The notes under the pieces were generated by a model. That model did no database searches, was not told the origin of the DNA, and was given only the letters and a program-made list of their open reading frames with translations. The translations under genes were made by a program, and so were the position numbers. A stretch of DNA of 54,255 nt from Arthrobacter sp. Bi83 (lineage in GTDB: Bacteria; Actinomycetota; Actinomycetes; Actinomycetales; Micrococcaceae): positions 1 through 54,255 of the forward strand of contig NZ_CAKKLY010000033.1 in assembly GCF_918698095.1 (NCBI RefSeq), written 5' to 3'. This document shows positions 33,025 to 42,820 of this stretch, piece after piece. Within the stretch, counting starts at the first letter, position 1. Every line of letters begins with the position of its first letter.

Positions 33025-34542
33025 GTGTGTGGAGGATGCGCTGGCCGCGTCCACCACGGGTAGGGACGCGGTCTCATCCACGAGCTCCGCGCGGGCCAGG
33101 CCATGGCCGCGGACCCACAAGCGGTAGGCCAGCAACAGCAGGCCCAGCCAGACGGCGCCCACGTAGAGCGCCACCCTGGTGTCTTCGAAAACTCCCAGGA
33201 CGGCGATCACGACGGCCATGAAGCCGATGGTCAGGACCGACGCCGCCGGCCACCAGGGGGAAGGGAATTCCGATGCCGGGAGGCCGCTGCGGGCGATCTC
33301 GCGCTTCATCGCAACATGGGAGGCGAGGATCATCACCCAGACCCACACTGTGGCGAAGGTGGCGATCGAGGCGATCAGCACAAAGACGTCCTCCGGAATG
33401 ACGGCGTTCAGGACCACGCCCACCAGCAGAATGCCGGTCATCATCACCACCGTCATCCACGGCACCCCGTGGCGGGACACCTTCGCGAAGCTCTGTGGGG
33501 CGTGGCCCTGGCGCGCCAGGCCGAACAGGATGCGCCCGGCCCCGAAGATGTCACTGTTGATCGCGGACAGCGCCGCCGTGATCACCACTGCGTTAAGAAT
33601 GTGCGGTGCGGCCGGAATGCCCAGCCCGCTGAAGATCTGTACAAACGGGCTGCCGCCGCTGCCGATTTCGTTCCACGGGAACAGGCTCATCAGCACACCC
33701 AGGGTCAGCACATAAAACAGGAGCACGCGGACGGGTACGGTGTTGACGGCCTTCGGGATCACCTTTTTGGGGTCGGCCGCCTCACCGGCGGTGATGCCGA
33801 TCGTTTCGATCCCGCCGAAGGCGAACATCACGACGGCGAACGAGGCAAGGAGCCCTTCGAAGCCGTTGGGGAAAAGGCCGCCGTGTCCGACGAGGTTGCC
33901 CAGCCCGGGAGCCACCGTGGACCCTCCGGTGTGGAAGCCAAAGACAATGATGGCGGCGCCGCCGGCGATCATGCCGATGATGGCCGCAACCTTGATCAGG
34001 GAGAACCAGAACTCCAACTCGCCGAAAACCTTGACGCTCAGCAGGTTCAGTGCGGCCAGGAAGAAGATGATGGCCAGGACCCAGATCCAGCGTTCAACCT
34101 CCGGGAACCAGAAGCCCATGTAGATGCTGAATGCCGTGACATCAGCAATGGCCACGATCGCCATCTCGAAGACGTAGGTCCAGCCGGTCACGAAACCGGC
34201 GAACGGGCCCAGGTACCGGCTGGCGTACTGGCCGAAGGAGCCGGAAACGGGATGCCGCACGGCCATTTCACCGAGGGCGCGCATCACCATGAAGACCGCC
34301 GCGCCGCCGATCATGTAGGCCAGCAGCACGGCCGGACCGGCCTTTTGGATGGCGGAAGCGGAGCCGTAGAACAGTCCCGTGCCGATTGCCGACCCCAGGG
34401 CCATAAAGCGGATGTGGCGGACGTTGAGACCACGGTGCAGAACGGTTTCGACGGCGGCGCTGACTGCTGTGCCAGTGGTCCCGGCGGGTTTTCCGTCGGT
34501 TCCGTCCAGTGCCGGCTTGGTTGCTGTTGGGGCTTGTTGCAT
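33013..34542 (-). CDS. APC-superfamily amino-acid permease, probable histidine transporter
   Basis: 509 residues, about 12 transmembrane segments. The AAT-family opening is intact: [20 protein letters not shown], then [16 protein letters not shown] and [18 protein letters not shown]. These are proton-coupled importers. The position between the Hut-type regulator and hutU suggests histidine uptake, but the family also moves Pro, Phe and others. It diverges from hutU across a gap that holds a DUF222 remnant and a hut operator. Confidence 0.8.
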   Translation of the reverse strand: MQQAPTATKPALDGTDGKPAGTTGTAVSAAVETVLHRGLNVRHIRFMALGSAIGTGLFYGSASAIQKAGPAVLLAYMIGGAAVFMVMRALGEMAVRHPVSGSFGQYASRYLGPFAGFVTGWTYVFEMAIVAIADVTAFSIYMGFWFPEVERWIWVLAIIFFLAALNLLSVKVFGELEFWFSLIKVAAIIGMIAGGAAIIVFGFHTGGSTVAPGLGNLVGHGGLFPNGFEGLLASFAVVMFAFGGIETIGITAGEAADPKKVIPKAVNTVPVRVLLFYVLTLGVLMSLFPWNEIGSGGSPFVQIFSGLGIPAAPHILNAVVITAALSAINSDIFGAGRILFGLARQGHAPQSFAKVSRHGVPWMTVVMMTGILLVGVVLNAVIPEDVFVLIASIATFATVWVWVMILASHVAMKREIARSGLPASEFPSPWWPAASVLTIGFMAVVIAVLGVFEDTRVALYVGAVWLGLLLLAYRLWVRGHGLARAELVDETASLPVVDAASASSTHARR

Positions 34543-34642
34543 GCGAATACCTTCTCGTCATTGGGAGGGGGATCGCTATCCAGCAGACCATGTTTGGCGA
34601 AGCTGTGATGAGGCTCACGGGCAGTTCGTGTCTTCGATTTCA

Positions 34643-34816
34643 GACTGTCCTGCTGAGGTCGCCTGTGTCCTGACGGTCAGTGAAAGCGCCGCCAGTGCCC
34701 TGCTGTACGAGGCCTCCGTCCTGACGGCCGGCCTGCAGATGACACCATCCGCGCTGCAGGCGGGCAGCATTTCATGGCAGCATGCCCGGATCGTGGCGGA
34801 CGAAACCATGGACCTC
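34643..34816 (+). pseudogene. Fragment of a DUF222 / HNH endonuclease-type (13E12-like) gene
   Basis: The plus-strand frame 34643-34816 encodes CPAEVACVLTVSESAASALL, then TAGLQMTPSALQAGSISWQHA and a RIVADET segment. This matches the middle of DUF222 proteins that usually carry a C-terminal HNH nuclease and occur in many copies in Arthrobacter and mycobacteria. Neither the N-terminus nor the HNH domain is present. It fills most of the 468-base gap between the permease and hutU and leaves the hut operator downstream intact. Confidence 0.65.
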
Positions 34817-34895
34817 GGCACGGCGTGGGACTCACGGGATTGTTTCAGCGACAACGTGTACCTACCTTCCTGCCATGGTTTTTGATGAGCGGCCT

Positions 34896-34913
34896 TGTCT
34901 GGAATACCGGACA
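34896..34913. promoter_or_regulatory. hut operator upstream of hutU
   Basis: TGTCTGGAATACCGGACA is a palindrome with one mismatch and a four-base centre, 97 bases before the hutU start. It matches the sites upstream of the IclR regulator (32006) and of hutG (42775). Confidence 0.65.
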
Positions 34914-35010
34914 GGTGCGCTCTGAAACCCCTGTTTACGCCGCCGGGGAGGGGCTTTAGTAGATACAGAAGCACTCCGCTCTCCCAAAACAGCAACACGA
35001 AGGAGCCACC

Positions 35011-36708
35011 ATGGCACCCGCCGATTTCACCACCGGTGCCCGCCCGGTCAAAGCAGCCCGCGGCACCGAGCTCACCGCCAAGTCCTGGCAGACGGAAGCC
35101 CCCCTGCGCATGCTCATGAACAACCTGGACCCGGAAGTCGCCGAGCGCCCGGATGACCTTGTGGTCTACGGCGGCACCGGCCGGGCGGTCCGGTCCTGGG
35201 CCGCGTTCGATGCCATCACCCGCACCCTGGAGACCATGGAGAAGGACGAGACCCTGCTGGTCCAGTCCGGCAAGCCGGTCGGCGTCTTCCGCACCAACGA
35301 GTGGGCGCCGCGCGTGCTCCTGGCCAACTCCAACCTCGTGGGCGACTGGGCGAACTGGCCCGAGTTCCGCCGGCTCGAGGCCGAGGGCCTGATGATGTAC
35401 GGCCAGATGACCGCCGGCTCATGGATCTACATCGGCACCCAGGGCATCCTGCAGGGCACCTTCGAAACCTTCGCGGCCATCGCCCGCAAGCTCACCGGCG
35501 ATGAGAACGGCACACTCGCCGGCACCCTGACGCTCACCGGCGGCTGCGGCGGCATGGGCGGCGCCCAGCCCCTCGCCGTCACGCTGAACGACGGCGCCTG
35601 CCTGATTGTCGACGTCGACGAGACCCGCCTGCGCCGCCGTGCCGGCAAGCGCTACCTCGACGAAGTAGAGACTGACCTCGACGCCGCGATCGCCAAGGTC
35701 CTGGCGGCCAAGGAAGAACGCCGCGGCTGGTCCGTCGGCTACGTCGGCAACGCCGCCGAGGTCTTCCCGGAGATCCTGCGCCGCCACAACGCCGGCGAGC
35801 TCACCGTCGACATCGTCACCGACCAGACCTCCGCCCACGACCCCCTGTCCTACCTGCCCGAAGGCATCACCGTGGCCGAATGGCAGGCCGAGGCCGCCGC
35901 CGATCCTGAAGGCTTCACCAAGAAGGCCCAGGCCTCGATGGCCAGGCACGTCCAGGCCATGGTCGAATTCCAGGACGCCGGCGCCGAGGTGTTCGACTAC
36001 GGCAACTCCATCCGCGACGAGGCTCGCAAGGGCGGCTATCCCCGTGCCTTCGAATTCCCCGGCTTCGTCCCGGCCTACATCCGCCCGCTGTTCTGCGAGG
36101 GTCTGGGCCCGTTCCGCTGGGTCGCCCTCTCCGGTGACCCGGAGGACATCGCCGTCACGGACAAGGCCATCAAGGAACTCTTCCCGGAGAACAAGCACCT
36201 GCACCGCTGGATCGACGCCGCCGCCGAGCGCGTCGAGTTCGAGGGCCTGCCGGCCCGCATCTGCTGGCTGGGCTACGGCGAACGCGCCAAAGCCGGCCTG
36301 CTCTTCAACCAGCTCGTCAAGGAAGGCAAGGTCAAGGCCCCCATCGTGATCGGCCGCGACCACCTCGACTCCGGCTCCGTGGCCTCCCCGTACCGCGAGA
36401 CCGAGGCTATGGCCGACGGCTCCGACGCGATCGCCGACTGGCCGCTGCTCAACGCCCTGCTCAACACCGCCTCCGGCGCCACCTGGGTCTCGATCCACCA
36501 CGGCGGCGGCGTCGGCATCGGCCGCTCCATCCACGCCGGCCAGGTCTCCGTCGCCGACGGCACCGACCTCGCCGCGCAGAAACTCGAACGGCTCCTCACC
36601 AACGACCCCGGCATGGGCGTCATCCGCCACGCCGACGCCGGCTACGACCGCGCCGTCGAAGTCGCCAAGGAACGCGGCGTCCGCATCCCCATGTCAGAAT
36701 CCCGCTAA
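35011..36708 (+). CDS. hutU: Urocanate hydratase
   Basis: 565 residues, the normal length. It has the NAD-binding [14 protein letters not shown] loop, the catalytic Cys in [35 protein letters not shown] and the C-terminal [17 protein letters not shown]. It converts urocanate to imidazolone propionate with tightly bound NAD, the second step of histidine breakdown. The ATG follows GAAGGAG. The hut operator lies upstream and hutH lies downstream beyond a palindromic element. Confidence 0.95.
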   Translation: MAPADFTTGARPVKAARGTELTAKSWQTEAPLRMLMNNLDPEVAERPDDLVVYGGTGRAVRSWAAFDAITRTLETMEKDETLLVQSGKPVGVFRTNEWAPRVLLANSNLVGDWANWPEFRRLEAEGLMMYGQMTAGSWIYIGTQGILQGTFETFAAIARKLTGDENGTLAGTLTLTGGCGGMGGAQPLAVTLNDGACLIVDVDETRLRRRAGKRYLDEVETDLDAAIAKVLAAKEERRGWSVGYVGNAAEVFPEILRRHNAGELTVDIVTDQTSAHDPLSYLPEGITVAEWQAEAAADPEGFTKKAQASMARHVQAMVEFQDAGAEVFDYGNSIRDEARKGGYPRAFEFPGFVPAYIRPLFCEGLGPFRWVALSGDPEDIAVTDKAIKELFPENKHLHRWIDAAAERVEFEGLPARICWLGYGERAKAGLLFNQLVKEGKVKAPIVIGRDHLDSGSVASPYRETEAMADGSDAIADWPLLNALLNTASGATWVSIHHGGGVGIGRSIHAGQVSVADGTDLAAQKLERLLTNDPGMGVIRHADAGYDRAVEVAKERGVRIPMSESR

Positions 36709-36730
36709 CCCCAGCTCGCGAAAACCTCGT

Positions 36731-36786
36731 CGATTGCTCCGTAGGTGCCGTTTTGAGCCTTGAAAAGGGCCGTTACGGAGCAATCG
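36731..36786. repeat. Intergenic palindromic element, copy 2 (CGATTGCTCCGTA arms)
   Basis: CGATTGCTCCGTA (36731-36743) and TACGGAGCAATCG (36774-36786) are perfect 13-base arms around a GTGCCGTTTTGAGCC-type interior. The element is homologous to copy 1 at 22367. It lies between hutU and hutH and may attenuate read-through, so hutH may have its own promoter; ACCTAGGT (36811-36818) is a small palindrome next to the hutH start. Confidence 0.75.
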
Positions 36787-36826
36787 ATCGGAGGACCGGC
36801 TAACAATTAGACCTAGGTAGATATCA

Positions 36827-38419
36827 ATGACCATCACAACGCAAGCACCCCTGACAGTCACCCTCGGTTCCAGCGGAGTGACCCCCGAGGACGTCGTCGC
36901 CGTAGCGCGCCACGACGCGAAGGTGACCATCTCCACCGAAGCGCTGGAGACGGTGGCCGAGGTCCGGGCCCACATCGACGACCTCGCCTCCAGCGACGTC
37001 CCCGCATACGGAATCTCAACGGGCTTTGGGGCTCTGGCCAACCGGCACATCCCCAATGAGCTGCGCACCCAGTTGCAGAAGTCGCTCATCCGCAGTCACG
37101 CCGCCGGCATGGGCCCGGCCGTGGAGCGCGAAGTGGTCCGCGGCATCATGTTCCTGCGGGCCAAGACCCTCGCGTCCGGCCGCACCGGTGTCCGTCCGGT
37201 GGTGCTGCAGACGATGGTGGACGTGCTCAACGCAGGCATCACCCCGGTCGTCCGCGAGTTCGGTTCGCTGGGCTGCTCGGGCGACCTCGCGCCTCTTTCG
37301 CACTGCGCGCTCGTGCTGATGGGCGAGGGCGAGGCGACGGGACCAGACGGCGAGCTCTACGGAGCCAAAGGCAGCCGCCCGGTCGCCGACCTCCTCGCCG
37401 CACACGGGATCGCACCCGTCACGCTCGCGGAGAAGGAGGGCCTGGCACTCGTCAACGGCACCGAGGGCATGCTCGGAATGCTCCTCATGGCCATCGCGGA
37501 CATACGGCTACTGCTGACGACGGCGGATATCACCGCCGCCCTCAGCGTCGAGGCGCTGCTCGGTACCGATCAGGTGTTCCTGCCCGAACTCCACGCGGCC
37601 CTGCGGCCGCACCCGGGCCAGGCTGCCAGCGCGGACAACATGCTGCGGGTGCTGTCCCATTCCCCGATTGTGGCCTCCCACCGGGTGGGGGACTCCAAGG
37701 TGCAGGACGCGTACTCGCTGCGTTGCGCACCCCAGGTGGCCGGGGCGGTCCGGGACACCGTGGACCACGCCGCCCTCGTGGCCTCGCGCGAACTGGCAGC
37801 CGCCATCGACAATCCGGTGGTGCTTCCGGACGGCCGCGTCTCCTCCAACGGCAACTTCCACGGCGCTCCGGTGGCGTACGTGCTGGACTTCCTGGCCATC
37901 GCTGTGGCCGACCTGAGCTCCATTGCCGAACGGCGCACCGACCGCATGCTGGATCCCGCACGCTCCCACGGCCTGCCCGCATTCCTCGCCGGTGATCCGG
38001 GCGTGGACTCGGGGCTGATGATCGCGCAGTACACGCAGGCGGGGCTGGTCTCTGACAACAAGCGGCTTGCGGTTCCGGCCTCGGTGGACTCCATTCCGAG
38101 CTCCGCCATGCAGGAGGACCACGTGTCCATGGGCTGGCATGCCGCACGCAAGCTCCGGAAGGCAGTGGAGAACCTGCGCCGTGTCCTGGCGATCGAACTC
38201 GTGACGTCTGCCCGGGCCATCGACATGCGCACGCAGCTTTCCGGCGGTGAACTGACTCCGGGTCCGGCCGGTACCGCCGTCGTCGCCGCGCTGCGCAACG
38301 TCGTCGACGGTCCGGGGACGGACAGGTTCCTGTCGCCGGAACTGGAAGCGGCGGACCTGCTGGTGGCGTCCGGCGAGGTGCGGGCGGCAGCCGAATCCGC
38401 CGTCGGAATCCTTGCCTGA
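36827..38419 (+). CDS. hutH: Histidine ammonia-lyase
   Basis: 530 residues. The catalytic Tyr is in YGISTGFGAL (Tyr61) and the MIO-forming loop is GSLGCSGDLAPLSH, with the triad Cys150-Ser151-Gly152 instead of the usual Ala-Ser-Gly. I recall CSG in Streptomyces HutH, so it is probably functional. SSNGNFHGAPVA and the downstream QEDHVSMG segment complete the active site. It deaminates L-histidine to urocanate. The ribosome site is weak (AGGTAG). Confidence 0.93.
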   Translation: MTITTQAPLTVTLGSSGVTPEDVVAVARHDAKVTISTEALETVAEVRAHIDDLASSDVPAYGISTGFGALANRHIPNELRTQLQKSLIRSHAAGMGPAVEREVVRGIMFLRAKTLASGRTGVRPVVLQTMVDVLNAGITPVVREFGSLGCSGDLAPLSHCALVLMGEGEATGPDGELYGAKGSRPVADLLAAHGIAPVTLAEKEGLALVNGTEGMLGMLLMAIADIRLLLTTADITAALSVEALLGTDQVFLPELHAALRPHPGQAASADNMLRVLSHSPIVASHRVGDSKVQDAYSLRCAPQVAGAVRDTVDHAALVASRELAAAIDNPVVLPDGRVSSNGNFHGAPVAYVLDFLAIAVADLSSIAERRTDRMLDPARSHGLPAFLAGDPGVDSGLMIAQYTQAGLVSDNKRLAVPASVDSIPSSAMQEDHVSMGWHAARKLRKAVENLRRVLAIELVTSARAIDMRTQLSGGELTPGPAGTAVVAALRNVVDGPGTDRFLSPELEAADLLVASGEVRAAAESAVGILA

Positions 38420-38582
38420 GGCAGAACAATATGCGGCGCCGGGAAACATTTCCCAGCGCCGCCGAAATACTCTGCAACGCTCCGGGAACGAGCCCGCCGA
38501 GTGTAGTAGAACTGAAGGTGTAGTGAAAGTCACATCGACGATGCTGTGGCGGAAGAACATCCACAAAGGGGTAGAAGTTCAA

Positions 38583-38819
38583 ATGAAAGCACGCGGGGCA
38601 GTCCTGTCCAGGCGCATCGCACACGCTGCAACGGTTTCCAACTGGGGATCATTGCGGCCGGGCGAGCGGGTCGAAATCCTCAAGCATGCGCATGTCATTG
38701 CGGCAGGCGAGGTTGAGGAGATTTCGCGGAGCGGCAACGTTCTCTGGCTCGTAGGCAGCGGGCATTCGGAGACGCAGCCCTACATGAAGTCCGACGGCGT
38801 GCAGGTCCGCCGGGCCTAA
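38583..38819 (+). CDS. Small protein of unknown function
   Basis: 78 residues from the ATG at 38583 (AAGGGG upstream); a GTG at 38523 would add 20. The body (GSLRPGERVEILKHAHVIAA, then a VLWLVGSGHSETQPYM segment) looks like a small beta-rich fold, possibly SH3-like. It follows hutH but has its own spacing and a strong terminator after it. I do not recognise it. Confidence 0.5.
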   Translation: MKARGAVLSRRIAHAATVSNWGSLRPGERVEILKHAHVIAAGEVEEISRSGNVLWLVGSGHSETQPYMKSDGVQVRRA

Positions 38820-38881
38820 CGCACGTGGTCCGGACCTAACGCACGTGGCAGGACCCGTCAGTAAAAGGGTTTAGGCACAAG

Positions 38882-38942
38882 AGAGCCCCCGGCCCCGGGG
38901 TCGCCCGCTTTTCAGCGGGGCGAGACCAGGGGCGGGGGCTCT
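38882..38942. terminator. Complex GC-rich terminator between convergent small genes
   Basis: Outer arms AGAGCCCCC (38882-38890) and GGGGGCTCT (38934-38942) enclose further pairing (GCCCGC with GCGGGGC around TTTTCA). It is followed by TTTGCG. The structure can end transcription from either side between 38819 and 38950. Confidence 0.75.
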
Positions 38943-38949
38943 TTGCGTG

Positions 38950-39210
38950 TTAAGCTGCGATGTCCTCGTGGGTTTCGCCAAAGGGGACGGAATCGTCGAG
39001 GGCGACGGTGTACCGGCCGGGTTCAAGCCGGGTCACCCGGATGCCGCAGGTGCCTTCTTGGGCAGCTGCTTCGATCAGGGCTTCAACCGCATTTTCCAAG
39101 CCCTCGTGGACCTGGTCCGCGCTGGTGAAGGCCAGGTGGATGGACCGGGAAGCCGACGAGCCTAACGCGGGAGACGAAGCGGTTGGGCGCTCCATTGTTG
39201 CTGTGCTCAT
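38950..39210 (-). CDS. Small protein of unknown function
   Basis: 86 residues. After a Ser/Thr/Ala-rich lead, residues 23-80 alternate helix and strand (HLAFTSADQVHEGLENAVEA, then GIRVTRLEPGRYTVALDD). I recognise no family. It is preceded by GAAAG and converges with the other small gene at the terminator. The following 245-base gap before the penicillin-binding protein holds no gene that I can support. Confidence 0.55.
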   Translation of the reverse strand: MSTATMERPTASSPALGSSASRSIHLAFTSADQVHEGLENAVEALIEAAAQEGTCGIRVTRLEPGRYTVALDDSVPFGETHEDIAA

Positions 39211-39455
39211 GTGCCAAACTTTCTGTGATTCGTGCCGATGCCGGAGACTATTCTACCCGCCCATCGGGTCAGACGTAAGATGACTGGCATTTGACAGTCG
39301 CTTTGACCGGCATTGTCTTGTCCTTTTCACCCGTCCCGTTACAGCCGGATTCACGGCCGGATTGGAGCGCCCGCGGGCCGGGGCGGCCGGATGTGGATCG
39401 GGTAACGGGCGGCGCGTATCGTGAAATCAAGCGGGATGCGTGGTGAGCTGGAAGC

Positions 39456-41699
39456 ATGGCACTGAAGAGGTTTTTGTCCCGGGCAGCCCGGGCCCTGGCG
39501 GGAATGCTCGGGTTCGTGGTCGTGAGCGGTATCTGCGGGGTCCTGGTGGCAAGCTTCATCGTACCGGCGGCGGCCTTGGCCGGCACCGGGGTGAGCCGGT
39601 CGATCTCCTACTTCAACAGCCTTCCAACCGACCTGGCGGTGCAAACGCCGGCGCAAACCACCAGGATGGTGACCGCGGACGGAAAGCTGATCGCCAGTTT
39701 CTATGACGAAAACCGGGTGCGGGTCCCGCTGAAAAACATGTCTCCGTTCATCAGGAACGCGCTCGTGGCCATCGAGGACAGCCGTTTCTACGAGCACAGC
39801 GGAGTGGACACCCAGGGTGTTCTCCGGGCGCTGACCAGCAACATCACCCGCGGAGAGCGGCAGGGGGCGTCTACCCTCACCCAGCAGTACGTCACCAACG
39901 TGGCCAACGAGTCCCTGATATCCGCAGGACGCGAGGACCAGGTGGTCCTCAGCGGCCAGAAGAGCATGGGGGACAAGCTGCGCGAGATGCGGCTCGCCAT
40001 GGCGCTGGAAAAGAAGTACACGAAGGACCAGATCCTCGAGGGTTACCTCAACATCGTCTTCTTCAACCGCAACGCGTATGGCATCGAGGCGGCCGCCCAG
40101 TACTTCTTCAGCGTTCCGGCCAGCAAACTCACCCTGCCGCAGTCGGCCCTGCTGGCCGGGCTGGTCAACAGCCCCAGCTTCTATGATCCGGTGACCAATC
40201 CGAAGAACTCCGTCAAGCGGCGCAACCAGGTCCTGGACGCGATGCTGGAACAGGGCAAGATCACCAAGAAACAGCATGACGCCGCCAAAGCCTCCGGCGT
40301 GGGCCTGAAGGTCAGGCCGTCCCGGCAGGGTTGTGCCGCCGCCGCGATAGCCCCGTACTTCTGCGACTACGTCACCCATCTGATCCTCAACAACCCGGCG
40401 TTTGGCCCGGACACCCAGGCGCGCGAGCAAAAGCTGTACCGTGGCGGGCTGACCATCACCACCACGCTGGACAGCAGGCTGCAGGCGGCCGCGCAGGCAC
40501 AGGTGGACTCGACGGCCGGGGCTAATCCGGCCAAATGGGGCTCGTCCCTGGTCTCCGTCCAGCCTGGAACCGGCAAGATCCTCGCCATGGCGCAGAATAC
40601 GGTGTTCCTTCCCCAGCGCGGAAAGTTCGATACCCAGCTGAACTTCAACGTGGATTCCAAGGACGTCAACGGCAACGACCTCAACGGCGCTGGCGGCTTC
40701 CAGCCGGGTTCCACCATGAAGCCGTTCACCTTCGCCGAATGGCTGCACGAGGGCAGGACCATGACGGAGACGGTGGACGCCTCAAAGCGGGAGTACCCGC
40801 TGGGATTCCGCTGGCGGTCTTCCTGCGGGAAAGTGCTCGGCGCCTACAGCACGAAACAGCGAAGGGCCGGCCTGGAAGCCGCCGACGACCTTCAGAACGC
40901 CTCGGACGGCTACTACCGGAAGATGCCCGTCAATTACGGACTGTACAACTCCATCAACACGGCCACGTTTGCCTCAGCGTCGCAGCTGGACTTCTGCGGA
41001 ATTCAGAACATGGTCGACGCCGTAGGCATCCACAGCGGCCTGGACGGCACCCCGGTCAACATGCACCAGCTGGGCAATCTGCTGGGCGCCACCGGCGTGG
41101 CACCGCTGCACATGGCCAATGCCTTCGCGACTTTCGCCGCCGATGGCCGCTACTGTGAGCCGTTCGCGGTCCTGCGGGTGGCGGACGTTGCCGGCCAGCC
41201 GCTGCCGGGTCAGGCCCCCAGCTGCCGCGACGCCGTAGACAAGGACGTGGCCCGCGGAGTGAATGCGGCGCTTCAGGATGTGCTTAAGGTGGGATCGGGC
41301 ATCTACATCAACCCCAAGGTCCAAAGCCGGGTCCCCGTCGCGGCCAAGACAGGAACGAACAACAGCAACGGCGCCACGTGGGTCCTCGGTTACACTACCG
41401 GGCTGGCCACAGCGTCCTTCTTCGGCGACGCGCTGGAGGGTCAGCAGCGGCCCGGCAGGAACCTGACCATCAACGGAAAGTTCTACAGCCGCATCGACGG
41501 GTACATGATCGCCGGACCCCAATGGGCAAATTACATGCTCAGGGTGGCCAGCCTCTACCCGGCGGCGGCCTTCCCCAAGCCGCCCGCTGCAATGGTCAGG
41601 AAGCCTCCCCCCGCTCCGCGGCCGCCCGCAGCTAAACCTGCCCGCCCGCCGGGCAGCCCGGCCACGAGCCGGCCTGCCACGCCGGCCCCGCGCCGCTGA
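39456..41699 (+). CDS. Class A penicillin-binding protein (glycosyltransferase-transpeptidase)
   Basis: 747 residues. A signal anchor (about 11-42) precedes the GT51 glycosyltransferase with EDSRFYEHSGVD (catalytic Glu107) and GASTLTQQYV. The transpeptidase has the active-site motifs STMK (Ser419-Lys422), SIN (499-501) and KTGT (631-634). The final 50 or so residues are Pro/Ala/Arg-rich and probably extracellular. It polymerises and cross-links peptidoglycan. Start ATG 39456 after GGAAGC. It lies between hutH and hutG without functional link. Confidence 0.93.
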   Translation: MALKRFLSRAARALAGMLGFVVVSGICGVLVASFIVPAAALAGTGVSRSISYFNSLPTDLAVQTPAQTTRMVTADGKLIASFYDENRVRVPLKNMSPFIRNALVAIEDSRFYEHSGVDTQGVLRALTSNITRGERQGASTLTQQYVTNVANESLISAGREDQVVLSGQKSMGDKLREMRLAMALEKKYTKDQILEGYLNIVFFNRNAYGIEAAAQYFFSVPASKLTLPQSALLAGLVNSPSFYDPVTNPKNSVKRRNQVLDAMLEQGKITKKQHDAAKASGVGLKVRPSRQGCAAAAIAPYFCDYVTHLILNNPAFGPDTQAREQKLYRGGLTITTTLDSRLQAAAQAQVDSTAGANPAKWGSSLVSVQPGTGKILAMAQNTVFLPQRGKFDTQLNFNVDSKDVNGNDLNGAGGFQPGSTMKPFTFAEWLHEGRTMTETVDASKREYPLGFRWRSSCGKVLGAYSTKQRRAGLEAADDLQNASDGYYRKMPVNYGLYNSINTATFASASQLDFCGIQNMVDAVGIHSGLDGTPVNMHQLGNLLGATGVAPLHMANAFATFAADGRYCEPFAVLRVADVAGQPLPGQAPSCRDAVDKDVARGVNAALQDVLKVGSGIYINPKVQSRVPVAAKTGTNNSNGATWVLGYTTGLATASFFGDALEGQQRPGRNLTINGKFYSRIDGYMIAGPQWANYMLRVASLYPAAAFPKPPAAMVRKPPPAPRPPAAKPARPPGSPATSRPATPAPRR

Positions 41700-41726
41700 A
41701 CGGTGCTGAACGGTGCCGAACGGTGC
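41697..41726. repeat. Three tandem 10-bp units at the end of the PBP gene
   Basis: TGAACGGTGC, TGAACGGTGC and CGAACGGTGC follow one another. The first TGA is the stop codon of the penicillin-binding protein. A GCTGGC-CTAC-GCCAGC hairpin follows at 41750-41765 over the hutG stop and may terminate both transcripts. Confidence 0.6.
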
Positions 41727-41755
41727 TGATGTGACTTGAGGACCCGCCCGCTGGC

Positions 41756-42721
41756 CTACGCCAGCAGGGTGTTGACGAGCCGCGCCGACAAGCGGGCCGT
41801 GCGGTTGTCGAGGTCCAGTGCCGGGTTGAGTTCCGCCACGTCCGCGTGCAGCAGCTTCCCGCTGGCAGCGGCCTGGCGGCACACAGCGCTGATCACCGGA
41901 AGCGGGACGCCGAACGCCGCCGGCGCGCTCACCCCGGGGGCAACCGACGCCGGCAGCACGTCGAGGTCGATGGTCAGGTACAGGACATCAATGTCAGCAA
42001 GAAAGTCCGCAACGAACGCGTGCACCGCGTCCGCTGTGCAGTCCTCATCCAGGAGATATTCCACCCCGAGGCGGTGGGCGGTGTCGAACAGTGCACGCGT
42101 GTTGTTCGGTTCGGAAATGCCGACGACGGCGTACTTCAGTTCGCGCCCCGCAGCGGCTTCCGCCCGGGCCATCTGGAGAAACGGCGTGCCCGAGCTGGGC
42201 GCGGCTTCGTCGCGGAGATCGAAGTGGGCATCCAGGTTCAGCACCCCGAGCCGCTTGCCCCCTAGGACGGCCTCGGATCCGGCCACACCGAGGTAGCTTG
42301 CGAAGGCGGTTTCGTGGCCGCCGCCCAGCAGTACGGTGAGGTTGCCGGCGTCGAGCAGTGCTGCGACCGCCGCCCCGGCCCGGGCCTGTCCGGCTTCAAG
42401 TCCGCGGTCCGTGACTGCCACGTCCCCGGCGTCAAGGACAGGCCTGCGCAGGTGGAAGGCCAGGGGCCCCAGCGCCTTCCGGATGACGGCAGGCGCTTGG
42501 GCGGCGCCGGTCCGGCCCTTGTTGCGCCGCACGCCCTCATCGCTGCAGAAGCCGAGGATCACTGCCGGGCGGGCAGCCTTGTCTGGAGCGGTGGCTCCGC
42601 CGGCGGCCGCCGTGTAGGGGGCCACCGCCTGCCACCACCGGCGGTGCGCATCGCCGTCGCCGTCGAAACGCCCCGTCCAGGGCTGGGGCTGGGCATCAAC
42701 GGAAAGCGCGGGAAAATCCAT
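41756..42721 (-). CDS. hutG: Formimidoylglutamase (arginase/agmatinase family)
   Basis: 321 residues. The binuclear-manganese motifs are present: GGGHE, NLDAHFDLR and TIDLDVLPASVAPGVSAPA. The family also contains arginase and agmatinase, but the VSAPA ending and the SSGTPFLQM loop favour formimidoylglutamase, which hydrolyses N-formimino-glutamate to glutamate and formamide. A hut-type operator at 42775 supports this. It is separated from hutH by the PBP and two small genes and reads in the opposite direction. Confidence 0.85.
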   Translation of the reverse strand: MDFPALSVDAQPQPWTGRFDGDGDAHRRWWQAVAPYTAAAGGATAPDKAARPAVILGFCSDEGVRRNKGRTGAAQAPAVIRKALGPLAFHLRRPVLDAGDVAVTDRGLEAGQARAGAAVAALLDAGNLTVLLGGGHETAFASYLGVAGSEAVLGGKRLGVLNLDAHFDLRDEAAPSSGTPFLQMARAEAAAGRELKYAVVGISEPNNTRALFDTAHRLGVEYLLDEDCTADAVHAFVADFLADIDVLYLTIDLDVLPASVAPGVSAPAAFGVPLPVISAVCRQAAASGKLLHADVAELNPALDLDNRTARLSARLVNTLLA

Positions 42722-42774
42722 GCTTCAAGCTCACCGCATGCAGTCAGCGAAAACCAGCCAGGCCGTCGTCGTCC

Positions 42775-42792
42775 TGTCTGAAATCCCGGAAC
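42775..42792. promoter_or_regulatory. hut operator upstream of hutG
   Basis: TGTCTGAAATCCCGGAAC matches the hutU site (34896) in 14 of 18 positions and lies 54 bases upstream of the hutG start. Confidence 0.55.
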
Positions 42793-42820
42793 CGCGCCCC
42801 GGGCCATTCGGCTTAAACGG

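Noticed and set aside
33103..34608. Plus-strand frame opposite the amino-acid permease
   Set aside because: The translation is Asp/His/Gln/Gly-rich, typical of the complement of a membrane protein gene.
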